A stretch of DNA of 64,000 nucleotides from Aphelocoma coerulescens (GCF_041296385.1 NC_091020.1:33491001-33555000); one strand, 5' to 3'. Positions 26,577-38,795 are shown, numbered from the stretch's first letter. The notes: generated by a model from the sequence alone, not told the origin. A program made the numbers and translations.

Positions 26577-27567
26577 AGGTTTTGCTGGGAAGCTCCCAAG
26601 GAGAGTGGGTGACAGGTGAAGCCATCCCTGTTTTTTGTGGATATGCCAGGACCAGCCCCTCTCCTCTCCTGGGGTGTGTTAGGAGAGCTCCATCTCTCCA
26701 CAAGTAAGTGATGCAGGGGTCTCAGGGACTCTGCAGGTCAGTAGCAGCTCTGCTGCTTTTAAAGAGCTATCCAGCATTTTTGCTTCCTGACAGGAGATTG
26801 ATGTGTCTTATTTGTATCCGTAGCATTTTGATGTTAAAAGTTTAGAAGTAGCTGCTGTCAACGCTCCTAAAAAAATGGGAAAATATGGGGCCCTGGAGAA
26901 AAAGTAGATGGGAAATTATAAATAAACTTGTGAGAAGACTGCAGTGTGAAAGGCACCATGTTGTTCTTCAACAGTCTGGGAACTGACTGCAACTTTTTCA
27001 AGAAATTTCTGTGACTAATTCCTCAGTAGCTTTTCAAAATCAAGCTGTCCTTTGTTGCTGTTTTTTACTTAATAATACTTTTTCATTCCCTTCTTACTGT
27101 CACGGCTTCCAGTGGGAATGTTTTCCACTGGAAATTTGGTATTAATTTATTGTGGATATTCTTCAACTGCTCCTAGTAAGATACTCATTCACTAAAGCTT
27201 TCATGGAAATGACCATCATGCATTCAGCTATGGGAAGAGTCCTGTGAAGCCACACCAGTATTACTGAGGACATTGGAGTGTCAGTAATTACCCATTTTCA
27301 CTAAATAAACCACACTGTGTAAAGCACAATGTCCTGTAATGATAAAAACATTATTCCTGATGAAATGTTATTTGTCGGTCCCCTGATTGTTATCCATGAC
27401 GTTTCATTTCCAGTCAAAGTAGAGAAATACAGCTCCAGCTCTGGGTCAGCTTTGCCAGTCCCACTTGCTTTTTAGCTGGCTGCATGTTTCCTAGAAATCT
27501 TAAGGAAATTAGTTTCATGCTGTGTTAATTCTCCTCTTTATTTACAATTATTTGGTACAAGAGTTGG
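26577..27567. other. Non-coding, nothing recognised
   Basis: No gene or repeat supported. Confidence 0.4.
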
Positions 27568-27740
27568 AGCGAGACCAGAGGAGGCCATGAAGATGCTCCG
27601 AGGGATGAAGCATCTCTGCTACAAAGACAGGCTGGGAGGTGTTCACCTGGAAAAGGATCCAGGGAGACCTTAGAGCCCCTTGCAGTGCCTAAAGGGGCTC
27701 CAAGAGTGCTGGAGAGGGGCTTTGGACAAGGGCTTTCAAA
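27568..27740 (+). repeat. CR1 LINE fragment, sense
   Basis: Sense CR1 sequence from the region before the 3' UTR: AGAGGAGGCCATGAAGATGC, GGATCCAGGGAGACCTTAGA, GTGCCTAAAGGGGCTCCAAG and TGGAGAGGGGCTTTGGACAA. Confidence 0.9.
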
Positions 27741-29239
27741 AATTGTATATCACTGGCCTGAAACTGATTCCATCATCAGGTCACTGGCAGCAAAGACCAA
27801 GCCAAGCATTTTATAACATCTAAGTCTCTTCTTGACTGCTCATTTTTAACCAGCTTTGTCACCCATGAGCAACATTTCTGTTCACAACCGATTACACGCC
27901 AGCCCTGAGCAGAATGAGTGGGTTTTGAAGACATCAAGCAACAATTGATAGATCAAGACCAGGAATAAGCCCTCTTTTATCTAGAAAAACTGTAATGGAA
28001 ATAATTGGAAAAATGTGTTTTATTATTTTCCCAGAGGAGATGATTAGGGAACCTGAAGGCAAAGGCTGCTCTATGGAATAAATGATTTGAATTTTAACTG
28101 AAAATGCTGAGGCTCAAATGAAAAACCATTTAAGACAGCAGGAGAAGGTTTACCCATTTTTTTAACTGTTTTTATTATTTCTAGTAAATATATTTGCATA
28201 ATTTGTACATCCAAAGTATCCCAACTGGGACTAATTATCCACTGTGTTAGACAACATACAAACACACACCAGAGCCAACCTCTGATCTGGGAGTCACAAT
28301 CCAGCGCTCAGTTTCAGCAAACAACACTTGATAAGCCAAAGTGTTCATTCTCTTTTCTGTTTTTGCCCCCATTTATTAAAAAGGGCTCATAGCCAAACCC
28401 TCAGTGGCCCTTTCAGAAGGCAAAAGAACAAGGAAATATTGTGCCCTGGTTACTGCAGAGGGCTGGGGTTTGCAAATCAAAGCCAAGTCTCCATACTCTG
28501 GAGCAGATTTTATGTCTGACAAGAAGCAGTTCAGCTCATCTGTGCCTCCGTAACCTATTTGTAAAAGGGTAGCAGCACTCCCATCCTCTTAGGGGCAGGC
28601 TGAGAGGGAAGGCATTAAGATTTGTGAAGAAATACCTAGAAGAATTTAAGAGACTAACATTTTAGGATTTTGTCACTCTGGGACTAGATGGGCTGATCAC
28701 TGGGTGCAGTTGTGTTTCCTCATGGAAGCAGTAAAGCTTATGGTTTCCAGTACTAAAACTCGGCACTTGCACAAGTGTTTCTCCAGCCAACTTTGTTGTT
28801 CCTGGTAACACCCCTGTTCATAAATGCCTGCTCCTGCCTCGCCATCAGGTGCACAGTGCAACTCCACTGCCTTTAACCCGACACACATTCATAAAACCCG
28901 AGCTGCTGTTCAACTCTACACCGTAAGCTGAACCATCAAGAGGAAAATGCTGGCCATAAAACTTGTGGAGTTCCAGCTTCTGGGAGGCTGCAACATGCAA
29001 TGTTCTAACTGCTTGTTAAGGTCAGGAATGAAAAATGAGCCAATGAGGATTTTTATCAACTGCACCACCAGTTCTCTGGAATGGATGCGTCCTCTTCACT
29101 CATAGAGGGCAAAGCCTCACTGCAGGAGCATTTTAACCCCTGATGTGGCCTCCTGTTTTCTTCTTCTTATATGGGGACACCAATTCCATATCCTGGTTCT
29201 GAACCAATTTCCAGAATTGTAAAATGTGTCCTGTACTTC
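27741..29239. other. Non-coding, contains first copy of a 39-bp duplication
   Basis: No coding sequence recognised. The 39-bp segment at 28446-28484 recurs at 29484-29522. Confidence 0.4.
28446..28484 (+). repeat. 39-bp exact direct repeat, copy 1
   Basis: The segment starts CTGGTTACTGCAGAGGGCTG and ends TGCAAATCAAAGCC. It matches 29484-29522 at every base; the flanks differ immediately on both sides. It contains a TTTGCAAAT octamer-like core. Confidence 0.9.
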
Positions 29240-29425
29240 AGAACAGGCTCCCAGTGCAGTGGTCACAGCCCCAAGGCCGCCAAAGCTCCAGGAGCATTTG
29301 GACAACACTCTCAGGGATGCATAGGGTAGGACTGTTGAGGTGTCTGTGCAGGGCCAGGAGTTGGACTGGATGATCCTTGTGGGTCCCCACTTCCAACTCA
29401 GGGTATTCCAGGATTCTATGATCTT
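29240..29425 (+). repeat. CR1 LINE 3' fragment, sense, older subfamily
   Basis: Sense CR1 end: GCCAAAGCTCCAGGAGCATT, GGACAACACTCTCAGGGATG, TTGGACTGGATGATCCTTGT and a terminal GGATTCTATGATC. The internal blocks differ from the other CR1 copies, so it is a different subfamily. Confidence 0.88.
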
Positions 29426-29483
29426 TTTATCCTGTCCAAATACCAAATATTTGCAGTAAGATGTCCTGTTAAACAACCTTGAG

Positions 29484-29522
29484 CTGGTTACTGCAGAGGG
29501 CTGGGGTTTGCAAATCAAAGCC
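29484..29522 (+). repeat. 39-bp exact direct repeat, copy 2
   Basis: Identical to 28446-28484 and 1,038 bp away in the same orientation. It lies about 60 bp after the end of a CR1 fragment. Confidence 0.9.
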
Positions 29523-32500
29523 CAACCACTCGAACTTCTACAGCTTCACCAGAAACTTATTCTTAAGTCAGAATGGCAATTCTGGGGGGAAACACTGAGC
29601 AGGAGGAAGGCTGTTGCTGATGAAACCTAGGCATGCAGTTAGAGTGAATAATCACTGTAAACAACAAAAATACTCAGTGCCCATTTAGAGTAGGAGAGCA
29701 GAAGGGCATCTAGAGAAGAAACCTGTTATTTCCAGATCTAGCCAGACTCCTACACACGGTTCAGTTAGGACCTGTCTAATTATAGAGTGTGGAAAAGTGT
29801 TGCCAACAGTATTAGATTGCTAAGTATTTTCCTTTGTGAAGGTACTCATTCATTGGTTGAGGAGCAGAGCTCTGGAGTAACACATTTCTACCTCCATCAC
29901 CCAGCACCAGTGTGAATGAAGGATAAACAAGGAGTTGCATTTGCAAAGCATTCAGCAAAGGAAGTTTACTGACAGCACTGGAGAGCTGCATAGTGAAACA
30001 CCACCATCCAAGAATTAAAAGGTGTTCACTACTCCAGAGTATCCTGAAGGTCTGCCTTCCTGCTGAGGGAACCTGCTGCCTGTGAGAGTTCAGGTGGGGA
30101 TTCACTCTTGAGTGTCCTGGGCAGAAACCACGCCCTGTGCAGTAGGGAGGCTGCCATGGGGTGACATGGTCAGTACCAACAGCCCTGGAAGCAAATCATC
30201 TCCTTACTGGCCCACTACCTCCCTCCAGCTCCTGGTTATTACCTTAAAGTAGTACTTTAAAATCAATTTCTATGAAGATATTTTATTTGATATGAAAGAA
30301 AAAAAAAAGTGAACAGGAACATTGAAAAAAAAATCTATTAAAGTTTCTGGAGAAAGCAAAATAGTCCTATTCAGGAGTCCCTGAATGTAGTAGTAAATTA
30401 AATCTCTGGTTTGATTGAAAATACTTAGTGGGAAATGAAAGGTCACTGTTTGAGAGGAGCCCCCAAGTCAGGTATTTTAAGGGAAAACAGAAGCAATGGG
30501 ATATGCAGTATCACTGCAACATTCACCTCTGCTGTACGGTTATAGGGAGGGAGAACCTGCCCCTGAATTAAGAGTGCCTTAATTACATGTACCTGAGCTT
30601 CTGCTGGCTCCCAGGCTCAGCATGATTCGTAGCTTTGAGCTGTGAGGGAAAACTGACTCCTCGCAGGGCTATGTGCAGAGGCACACAGAGAGCCTGTGAC
30701 AAGCCTCTCCTCTTCCTCAGCCAGGAGATGATCACAGGGAGACATCACACAGGCTCTGCACACACACACACAGGCACTGACATGTGGGCAGTGTTGTTTG
30801 GGTACTTTGGGCAGACTTTAGAAGAAGCCAAACAGACTGGACTCCAAGACACTACAGCACCAGAGTACTCAGATAATGCACAGACTGGGTGATAAATTGG
30901 GGGGTGAGAGTAAAAGTGCATTTATCCACTGAAAACTCTTCCCCAGAGAAACAAAACTCTGCATGGTTTCCACAAAACCCCTGGGGAGAAGCTCGTGACC
31001 CCAGAGACAACAATACAGACGTACAGGCAATGAAAAAATCATCAGTTTTAAATGATTCTCTCAGTATCCATCCCTCACCTCTGCTCCATGACAGAGGTTT
31101 TCCTTTACCCAGATTTGAATCCGTGCAAGGTTTAATTGTTTCCTTGCCTGACAATATACCATCTGTGTTACATATAGTGCCTCTTGCTTTCTTTGGGATT
31201 TGTAAAGGAAAACCAACAACCTTTAAACTGCAATTAATTTATCACTATACATATTATCTTCAGATTGCTTCACTACTGCCTCAGTAGCATTTGCAGCCCA
31301 TCTTCAGTGAGGGCAGGGCTGACACAAGCACATCAATCTCTTCTTTTTTGCCCTGTAGGTCTGCAAATACCAACTACTCCCAGGCACCTCATGAGAAAGG
31401 AGTTGCTGTGTTGAGTCAGAACCTGCAAGCCCAGGCACTCACCAGGAATGTTATTAATGTGTGCCATTAACTGAGTTATGTGTGTTTGTCTGACAGTAGG
31501 GAGGGGTACAGCTGGTTACCTGGGACTGGGGCTGCTGGGATAGCCCAGACTGTCCCTTTGGGAAGCAGGATGGACAGAGACTTTGGTCAAGGTAGCTGCA
31601 GCACCCAAACCACTCTAGGATTCTGCGACACCTAGGAAGAGCAGTATTTAACAGCAGGGTGGCATTGGGTTTCACTGTTCATTTGGCCATTTCTTAAAAC
31701 GTGTTTATAACACTGCTACTGCAGATAACGAATTTTTATCATAAGGCTCCCCCCAGGAAAGGAAACCAAGACACATAAGATCTGGGAAATGATAACAGAG
31801 AGTGAAGTCACAATGCATCCTAGGCCTGAGAGGATGCTGGGCTGAGTAATGTGTATATAAAGAAAAGGTCATTTTGAGGGAAGATTTGCACAGAGGAAAA
31901 TGGTTTACAAGTAGTAGAAATAAATAATCCTTGCAAACTACTGGAGGTGATACAAACCAGCTGGGCTGAGTAGACAATGGGAAAAAAAAAGCAGATTTTC
32001 CTTCATAGACCCAAGAAACCACACCCCCCTCCCTGCCATCCTCTCCCAACCCTGTGATTTGTGCACATTTCTAGCTCAGAAAAAAAAAAAAAATCTCCTG
32101 GGTTTTGTCAGTCTACAGCAAAGGCCACATTTTTCCTACACTTAATAAAAGGGTTTGTTTCAAAGCCCTTAGCTTTATGCTGGGATAAACTTTCCATAGG
32201 GCCAGTAATTCTAATCATATTTGGAATAAATTTGGTTTAAAAGAGTAGAAGTTTGACCTGGGGAGTGTCAGGCAATGGAATACAAGTCATCCTAATGGAT
32301 TGCTTCTGATGTCCTCCATCTGGCTTAGGAAAACCATGTCCAACAGTTCATTGCTTAATGAAATGTCATCAGGTGGCATCAAACAGATCAACCTCCTAAG
32401 ATAGCAAAAAAGCCTGGGATATTCCCTCATCTTGTGCCTTTCATAAATTTGGAAGAGTAGAATAGAAAACATACAGACACATGCTCCCCCTGCCCTTGGA

Positions 32501-34339
32501 AAAACCTGGCATTGCTGGGTCTGAAGGTAGGAAATGCAATGCCAGGCATGTTCACTCGGTATTTTGGGATTCCCCAGGCAGAGCTGCACCATCCCTGCTG
32601 TGCCCAGGCAAAAACCTGTCATCAATTCATCTGTAAAAGCAGTCCCCTGGATGCCACCCAGACATGGGAAACACACCCAAAACTTCCCAGATAGCCTCAA
32701 GAATGTCTGAGATGCCTCCCCCAAGGTATTTAAGGGTATAATTAGACAGACCTTTTAGAAATTAAAGGTGATGAAGTTGTAATGAATGAAATTTTCTTTT
32801 AGGTGAGGTTTAGAGAATGTAATGAATGAGGCACAGAAGGAGTTGGGGAAGGAAAAACATCCTGGGAAAGTCCAGTTGTCCTGGAGAAAGAATAAATACA
32901 AATGAACAGCAGAACATTCACTCCAAATTTTCTAACAAAAAACATGCTTTCTTAGATCTTCTTACAAAATTTGCTGTTGCCATTTGCTACACAGCAGAAT
33001 GTTTTATTTATGTTCTGTATTTCCTAAAGGAAAATACTGGGAATTGCACTGAACCTCATTGGGAGGAATGATGTAATTGGATATAACATGAAGAATCACT
33101 GTTGCCGTTGCTTTTACCTATGACTAAACTATTTAATCATGCCCATAACATCGCCTGTGCTGATGATGAGCTTGCTATGAAATGAAGGTTTTAAAACAAT
33201 TCCTGCCAACTGCTTCTCAGCCTTCGCTATTTCTTTTTTTCCATGGAACTGTGTCAGACAGACTCAAAATACATTTTTATTAATCTGCGCTAGAAAAAAA
33301 CCTGGTCACATCCAAATCTGGGTGTGTAATGCCAGAGTTCTAAAGGCATGACTGCAAGGTGGCACATAAATCTGATCACTGCGTGGGCAGCTCCTGCTTT
33401 CAGCAGACCAGTAAACAGGTCAGTACCAATAAACAGGTCAGGAATTCAGGATCTGAGAAAAAAATGAGATTCTATAGCAAAGAAAGAAAGCTTATCCCCA
33501 TGGAATGGACATTGCAAGAAACACAAGGTTTGGGTTTTTCTAGTTCCACATGAAAGAACACTTTTACAGTGGGGTGAGGAATGGGAAAAAGAAGCTGTTT
33601 GAGGGTTTCTGCGTATGTCTCTCACATCCCGAGTGTGTACGATGGTATTACCCCTTCATGTGACTAAATCTCTTTTCTCACTTGAAACAGAAACTTTGCC
33701 CAGGATAGGGGTGCCATCTGGGCACACAGATGCAGCTCCCCCAGTACATCCCAGCTGTCCAAAGAGGGAACAAAGCCACTGCCTTCAGGTCTTCTGGGAT
33801 TGCTGGGACAATGATGCCATGCTCCACATGTACAGTCCCCCAAGACAAAATCTCATGAAAGCCAAAGTACACAAAAATTAAGGCTGGAGTTGACCTCCAG
33901 GAGTATGAGAGTTCTTCAGAGCTTTTTCGTATCTGAAAAGCCTCCAAACTCAGCATGACTTAAAACAGTTCTTGATTGATATGAATAATTAACAAGATCA
34001 CTAATCAGACCACACGACCTTTGGTAGTGACCACCTCTGGGAACCGCTCTTCTTATCTGCTTCTTACTTATTCGAAACCACGTGCTACATCATAGCATCT
34101 CAGGACTTAGTTCCTACATTTCCCCTTTGTTTCATAAATAAACAAACCTGTTCCCTGAGACAAGACACAAACACCCAAATGGCTCCAACCTCCTTCTAAG
34201 CAGTTGTAGAACAGTAAGATTCCCACCAAGCCTTCTTTTTTGAGACTGAGACCTACAGCTACCTCAGCTGCTCTTCATCAAACGTGTGCTACGGATGCTT
34301 CCCGAGCTCTGTTCCCCGTCTCAACATGCATAAGCACCT
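29523..34339. other. Non-coding, nothing recognised
   Basis: No gene supported. A CA dinucleotide run lies at about 30760-30772, and A-runs lie at about 30299-30308 and 32080-32092. The longer open frames (30889-31287 plus, 32287-32724 minus) have no recognisable homology. Confidence 0.4.
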
Positions 34340-34595
34340 CAGTGTCTTTCTTATCATGAGGGGCTCAAAACTGACTCCAGAATTTGAGGTGCCTCAGCAG
34401 TCCCAGCAGAGAGGGATGGGAAATGCCCTGCTCCTGCTGCCCACACTGGTGCTGCTACAGGCCAGCTGACATTGGCCTTCTTGGCCACCTGGGAACATAC
34501 CACACCATTTGCAGCTGCTGTCAACCACCACCCCCAGACCCTTTCCCATCTGTCAGCTTTCCAGGCGCAATTCCCCACACCCAGAGCGTGGCCTG
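34340..34595 (-). repeat. CR1 LINE internal fragment
   Basis: Reverse-oriented CR1 from further inside the element: CTTATCATGAGGGGCTCAAA, a GAATTTGAGGTGCCTCAGCA block, ATTGGCCTTCTTGGCCACCT, CAACCACCACCCCCAGACCC and CAGCTTTCCAGG. Its right part forms the left end of the 617-bp direct repeat. Confidence 0.82.
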
Positions 34596-35040
34596 ACACT
34601 GCTGTGAGTGGGGGCTCAGTGCCTGGCAGGGCAGGGGCAGACACCAGGCTTGGGCAGGTCTCATGTCATTGGGGCTGGGAATGCTGATGGGACATCGAAC
34701 ACATCCTGGTCTGCAACACGCTTAGGATATTATCACTGTTGGACAAAGACTTGTGGGCTGGGACACTTCCATCAGATAAACAAATTGGAACCACACAAGT
34801 GATGAGAAGGCCACAGTGGCTCACAACCAGCTGCCCGATGTGTTGCCAGCCCGAGAGCAGCAGCACCAGCAGCAAGCTGCAGTTGTGCAGCTGAGCAGAC
34901 ATGGTGTCACGTGTCGGGTCTCTCTGGGGTCTGGGGGATCAGCTGTCCCACCTATTTCCCCTGCCAGCAGCTGCTGCCCCCAAGCTGCTTCCCTGGTGCT
35001 GGGCCTCAGGAGCAGGACAGGCCTCGGCACTGTGCACTCG
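34424..35040 (+). repeat. 617-bp direct repeat flanking PHF7-like gene, copy 1
   Basis: Identical to 38796-39412 except at one base (C at 34580, T at 38952), with a constant offset of 4,372 bp. It starts inside a CR1 fragment and continues into unique DNA upstream of the PHF7-like gene. The two copies bracket the whole gene, so the gene plus this flank was a tandem unit of about 4.4 kb. A promoter or 5' non-coding exon of the gene may lie in this block, but I cannot place one. Confidence 0.93.
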
Positions 35041-35399
35041 CTGCTCAGCCACGGCTCACACAGCGCTGTGTCACCCACACTGATTTGGTCACAAATCCAA
35101 AACTTGGACCCATGAGAAGTTAATCCTATCCCCTCAAAACCAGTCACCACTGGGGCATCATCACTCAGGATGGTATGGGGGGAGCCCACAGATCGGTGCT
35201 GGCCATGTCACAGTAGCCCCAGTGACATCATCACCCTGGCCTAAAAGCACAAACCAGGTGGCTGCACATCAACACAACCCTCTGAGCTGAGGAGAGCATC
35301 GCCCAGGAGGAGCTTGCCCAAGGCTGCTCAGGCACAAGGCTAAGTCAGAGGCTTCTGGTGCCTCTGAGGCAGCTCACACACATGTCCCTCTTTACTCAG

Positions 35400-35524
35400 G
35401 GCTGGTGCACAACTGTCAGGCGGAGGAATGCCAGCAGTTCGGCGCAAGAGACACTCCAGGCACTCGCCATCAACCTCTTCCGGATCCAACACGGCACGGC
35501 CGGACACAGTACCCAAGGAGCAAG
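35400..35524 (+). CDS. PHF7-like coding exon 1 with short 5' UTR
   Basis: A CTCTTTACTCAG acceptor ends at 35399, so an upstream non-coding exon is likely. The ATG at 35428 opens a 32-codon basic Ser/Arg-rich segment that ends one base into a codon at the GTGATA donor (35525). That phase joins exactly to the next exon, which is why this start was chosen. Confidence 0.7.
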
Positions 35525-38145
35525 GTGATAGCAAAAGCCTCTCTCCCCACAGCTCCCCATCACTGGCACGGCTATACCAGGGCAGTCAGTGAGCAGGCAA
35601 GAACTATGCCAGGGCAAGGCAGGAGCTCTGCAACAGGGCTAGGCTCTGGGCATTTGCTGGGGCACCCGTGCCTGACCTACCATGCCCTTCAGCCAGCACA
35701 GCACGGACCCAGCAGGGTTCTGGGGCTGATCCTGCACGGACACTTGCCCAGCCCCACAGACATGCTCATGCCAGGGGCACTTTCTCTCCAGTGTGCATGC
35801 TGTGCCACCGGACCGAGGCAGACACCGACATCTGTGGGTACAAGAAACTGAAGTTCAAACTCTGTGTCCACAACTACTGCCAGGTAAGCTCTCTAGGGGC
35901 TCCCTCCAACTTTCTGCCCAGGAGGGGCCTTCCTTCCTGACCTAGCAAGCTCCCGGCCTTCTCTGCTCTGCAGCTTCTTGCCAGTGGGCTTTTCCCACGA
36001 GAGAACACGGCAGACTTTCTCACTGAAGACACCAGGCACGTCATCAGAGAAGCAGCCAAGAAGGTGAGGACCTAGCAGGTGCAGGGAGCTTGGGCACCAG
36101 GAGAGGCTTGAGGCAGCTCCTCCTGCTCCCCAGCAAAGAAGCCCCAGCCCTGGCACATGCAAGAGCCTCGTGTGCAGGTGGCTCTGCGGGCTCTAACCCA
36201 GCACTGCCACATCCTGCTCCCTGCCCGGAGACGCAGGGCAGCCACAAAGCCCCAGTCCTGACACTCGGGGGCTGCGGTGCTCTTTCCAGAGCTGCTTCAT
36301 TTGCTACAAGATGGGGGCCAGCATCACCTGCTGTGAGACGGGCTGCGACCGCACCTTCCACCTGCCCTGCGCTCCAGACGGCGAATGTGTCACCCAGTAC
36401 TTCGGGGCCTACAGGTAAGGGCTGCCCGCCCTTGCCTCAGAGCCCACGGGTTCGTCTCCAAGCCCTTTCCATCTGCAGTGGCCATGCAAGGCAGAAGCCC
36501 ACCGGGACAGTTGTCAGCAACCTGCCACAGACTGGGGAAGAGCCCACAGAGACGCTGGGGTCTCTCACAGCTCCACCCCCCACATCGCCATCACTGCGGG
36601 AGGACTCTGTGCTTCCCACCTTCCCTCGCTTCCCACCTTCCCTCGCCCATCTCTTCCATCTTCCTCCCAGGTCCTTCTGCTGGGAGCACCGCCCACAGCA
36701 GGCAGTGCAGGCACGTCCAAGCCAGGACAACACCTGCAGCATCTGCCTGGACACCGTGGAGAGCACAATCTCTTACAAAACCATGGGCTGCCCTGCATGC
36801 CAAGACGCCCGCTTCCACCGGCAGTGCATCCAGAGACTGGCTCTGCATGCTGGCATCGGCTTCCGATGCCCGTGTTGCCTGAACCAAGAGCCATTCGTGA
36901 CGGAAATGCTCACCATGGGGATCCGACTCTCCAAGAGGTTGGGTTTTCTCTCCTCCCAGCTCACAAGGTGTCAAGCACAAGTGCAGTGCCAGCCTAAGGA
37001 CTGCCCTGGCAGGCCTGGCCACCTTCTGTCCCATGCCTCTTGCCCTCAACTCCACTGAGGAGCTGGAAACAGGACAGGCAGTGGAGCAGGGAGTGCTAGG
37101 ATCTGCTTGATGCTGGGTCAGCTGGGCTCAACTCTTTCCCTTCCTTCTCTGGCAGACCCCCATCGTGGGAGAGTGTCCAAGCAGTCACACCCTTAGGTCA
37201 GAGGCACGGCCGCTGCGATGCCGGAACGTGCCTTTGTCCAGGAGGCAGGGAGCACGCGGAGGAAGAGGGGTAAGCTGCCAAACCAACAATGCAGGGCTCT
37301 GAATGGGACCTGTCTCCCCACAAGCTCAGGGATGAAGAACTGAGAACAAGGGCTCTGCCAGGCCAGGCCATCCCTTGCTCTGGCACTTTGTGCTCCCAAC
37401 CAGTACCTCCTTTGCTCCTACAGACCCTGGCAACTGCGGCTGTGCAGCTCCTGCGCTGCCGAGGGCACCCACAGACACTGCTCCTCTTTGGGGACCAGCA
37501 CCTACTCCTGGGAGTGCAACACCTGTGCTGGCACGGAGACTGGTAGGCACCAAAGCACTCGGTGCCCTGCACTGGGGCCAGGGGCCAGGCTGGGCCTGGC
37601 AGCAGGGCCTTCAGCACGGCTTGGCTCCAGGAGACCTCTGGCTACCACAGGAGCCTCTCCTGCTTGCAGCCTGGGTGGCCGCCCTGATGACCTTCCTGCC
37701 CCTCTTTGCAGGCTCCACTGGCAAACCAGAGCTTGTCAGCCCCAGTACTTCCCGACGGGAATTATCAGTGCCGTCCCAGGGTGTGTTGCCCCTCAAGAGC
37801 AGCTGCTCCCTTCGCCCTCGGCAGGCCTTGAAGCGGCGCTACCCTGAGGAAGAAATACCATCACGGACAACGTACAGCCCTCCTGCAAAACGCCGCAGGA
37901 TCGATGATGGCCCAGCCCACAGTGCCCATGACAGCAGCCCCAGCACTTCCCAACAGGCAGTGTCAAGGCTGCCTGAAGGCGCTTTGGCCGTCAACAGTCA
38001 AGCAGCACGGCCACGACGTCCATACAGGCCTCCATGGCTCTTCCACGGATCCACAACAGACAACCGCTCCCAGCCTGGGCCCATTCGTATGAGACATGTC
38101 CGGCAGCAACAACGCCAGGCCCAAAAACCCTATTGCCGGCCATGA
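35428..38145 (+). CDS. PHF7/G2E3-like zinc-finger protein, 8 coding exons, 445 aa
   Basis: Joins at 35428-35524, 35792-35883, 35974-36063, 36290-36414, 36671-36937, 37156-37269, 37424-37542 and 37712-38145: 1,338 nt, open throughout, phase-consistent at all seven GT-AG introns. Residues 34-141 form an extended PHD finger (C34, C37, H59, C62; C95, C98, C112, H117, C120; closing C138 and H141). Residues 157-204 are a C4HC3 RING/PHD-type finger (C157, C160, C175, C178, H184, C187, C201, C204). A third Cys-rich module spans about 238-300, followed by a Ser/Arg/Pro-rich basic tail with KRRY and KRRR nuclear-signal-like runs. The layout is that of PHF7, a testis histone-ubiquitinating reader, and of the N-terminal part of G2E3; no HECT domain follows. 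From family knowledge it probably acts on chromatin in the germ line. Introns are tiny (90-267 bp). Which paralogue it is, is not settled, so no symbol is given. Confidence 0.88.
35792..35883 (+). CDS. PHF7-like coding exon 2 (first half of extended PHD)
   Basis: Acceptor TTTCTCTCCAG, donor GTAAGC. Encodes the first Cys pair (CMLC) and the CVHNYC zinc ligands. Confidence 0.9.
35974..36063 (+). CDS. PHF7-like coding exon 3
   Basis: Acceptor TCTGCTCTGCAG, donor GTGAGG. Thirty codons linking the two halves of the extended PHD, with the family's LFPRE and IREAAKK-type segment. Confidence 0.9.
36290..36414 (+). CDS. PHF7-like coding exon 4 (second half of extended PHD)
   Basis: Acceptor TGCTCTTTCCAG, donor GTAAGG. 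Encodes SCFICYKMGA and the CDRTFHLPC zinc-binding stretch. Confidence 0.92.
36671..36937 (+). CDS. PHF7-like coding exon 5 (RING-like finger)
   Basis: Acceptor TCTTCCTCCCAG, donor GTTGGG (weaker than its neighbours, but phase and homology fit). Encodes the SFCWEH end of the extended PHD and the whole C4HC3 finger, ending at the MGIRLSK-type motif. Confidence 0.88.
37156..37269 (+). CDS. PHF7-like coding exon 6
   Basis: Acceptor CTTCTCTGGCAG, donor GTAAGC. Starts with the PPSWE motif and encodes the first Cys residues of the third zinc module. Confidence 0.85.
37424..37542 (+). CDS. PHF7-like coding exon 7
   Basis: Acceptor TTTGCTCCTACAG, donor GTAGGC. Encodes LCSSCAAEGTHRHCSSL and WECNTC, a strong PHF7-family signature. 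Confidence 0.9.
37712..38145 (+). CDS. PHF7-like last coding exon, basic tail
   Basis: Acceptor CCTCTTTGCAG. A 144-codon low-complexity tail rich in Ser, Pro, Arg and Gln ends at the TGA at 38143-38145. Confidence 0.82.
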
Positions 38146-38215
38146 AAAGCACAGCAAGACCAACTCTCGGCCAGCCCGTGGCCCCCATCCCCCTCACCCA
38201 TCAAAGCAGAGTACA

Positions 38216-38221
38216 AATAAA
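38216..38221 (+). terminator. PHF7-like poly(A) signal
   Basis: An AATAAA hexamer 71 bp after the stop codon, giving a very short 3' UTR. Confidence 0.65.
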
Positions 38222-38795
38222 TGAAATGAAGTTTTTTTACGCAGGAGAACCCACACGTCTTTTCCAGTCATTTTCCTCGGCCTTTCTCCAGGCCACTGCT
38301 AGGGAAAGGGACTGGGATCTTCTTCCACAGTGTTGGCAGCACCCTCCCCCCTGCAGGCTGGCCCTCCCAGCCACTCAGCCCCACGGCCGTGCCCTTCAGG
38401 CCTTGCTGGCCCTCAGCAGCAGCTGTCAGTGTCCCTGCAGGGCAGCACTCGGCTCCTGTGGGCTGTTCACATTCCTGAGCCTGCCTGCACCCACAGCCTC
38501 TGCCCAGCATGCCTTGACCAGGCCTGTACGTCTTCCTCGGGTTAGCACCATTTCAAGACCTGTTAAAGGCACCAGCACTGGCTGCCCTTGACTGGGAAAT
38601 GCCCTGGGGCAGCCCCTGGCTGGCAGTGCTGGGCCTGCTGTCCTCAGCACTCATGGCTGGCAGACCATCGATCCTGTGGTGTTTTGACAGCAGGCTGCAG
38701 GATGTCCGTGCTCCTCTGTAGAAACCCGCTGCAATGCAGTTCAGCAGCTCCCACAGAGCACCCCACGCAGCACTGTGGGACTGTGGGACGGGCAC

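Noticed and set aside
34816..35189. Frames of 99 and 122 aa in the 617-bp repeat
   Set aside because: The same peptide frames occur in both repeat copies simply because the DNA is duplicated. There is no domain, no splice support, and the low-complexity Gln/Cys runs are typical of non-coding GC-rich DNA.
36090..37058. 322-aa plus-strand open frame over the PHF7-like gene
   Set aside because: It reads through introns. Only the part from 36671 to 36937 is a true exon in this frame; the rest follows splice phase in other frames.
37375..38145. 256-aa plus-strand frame as a separate gene
   Set aside because: Its first half is intron and out-of-frame exon 7. Only 37712-38145 belongs to the PHF7-like message.
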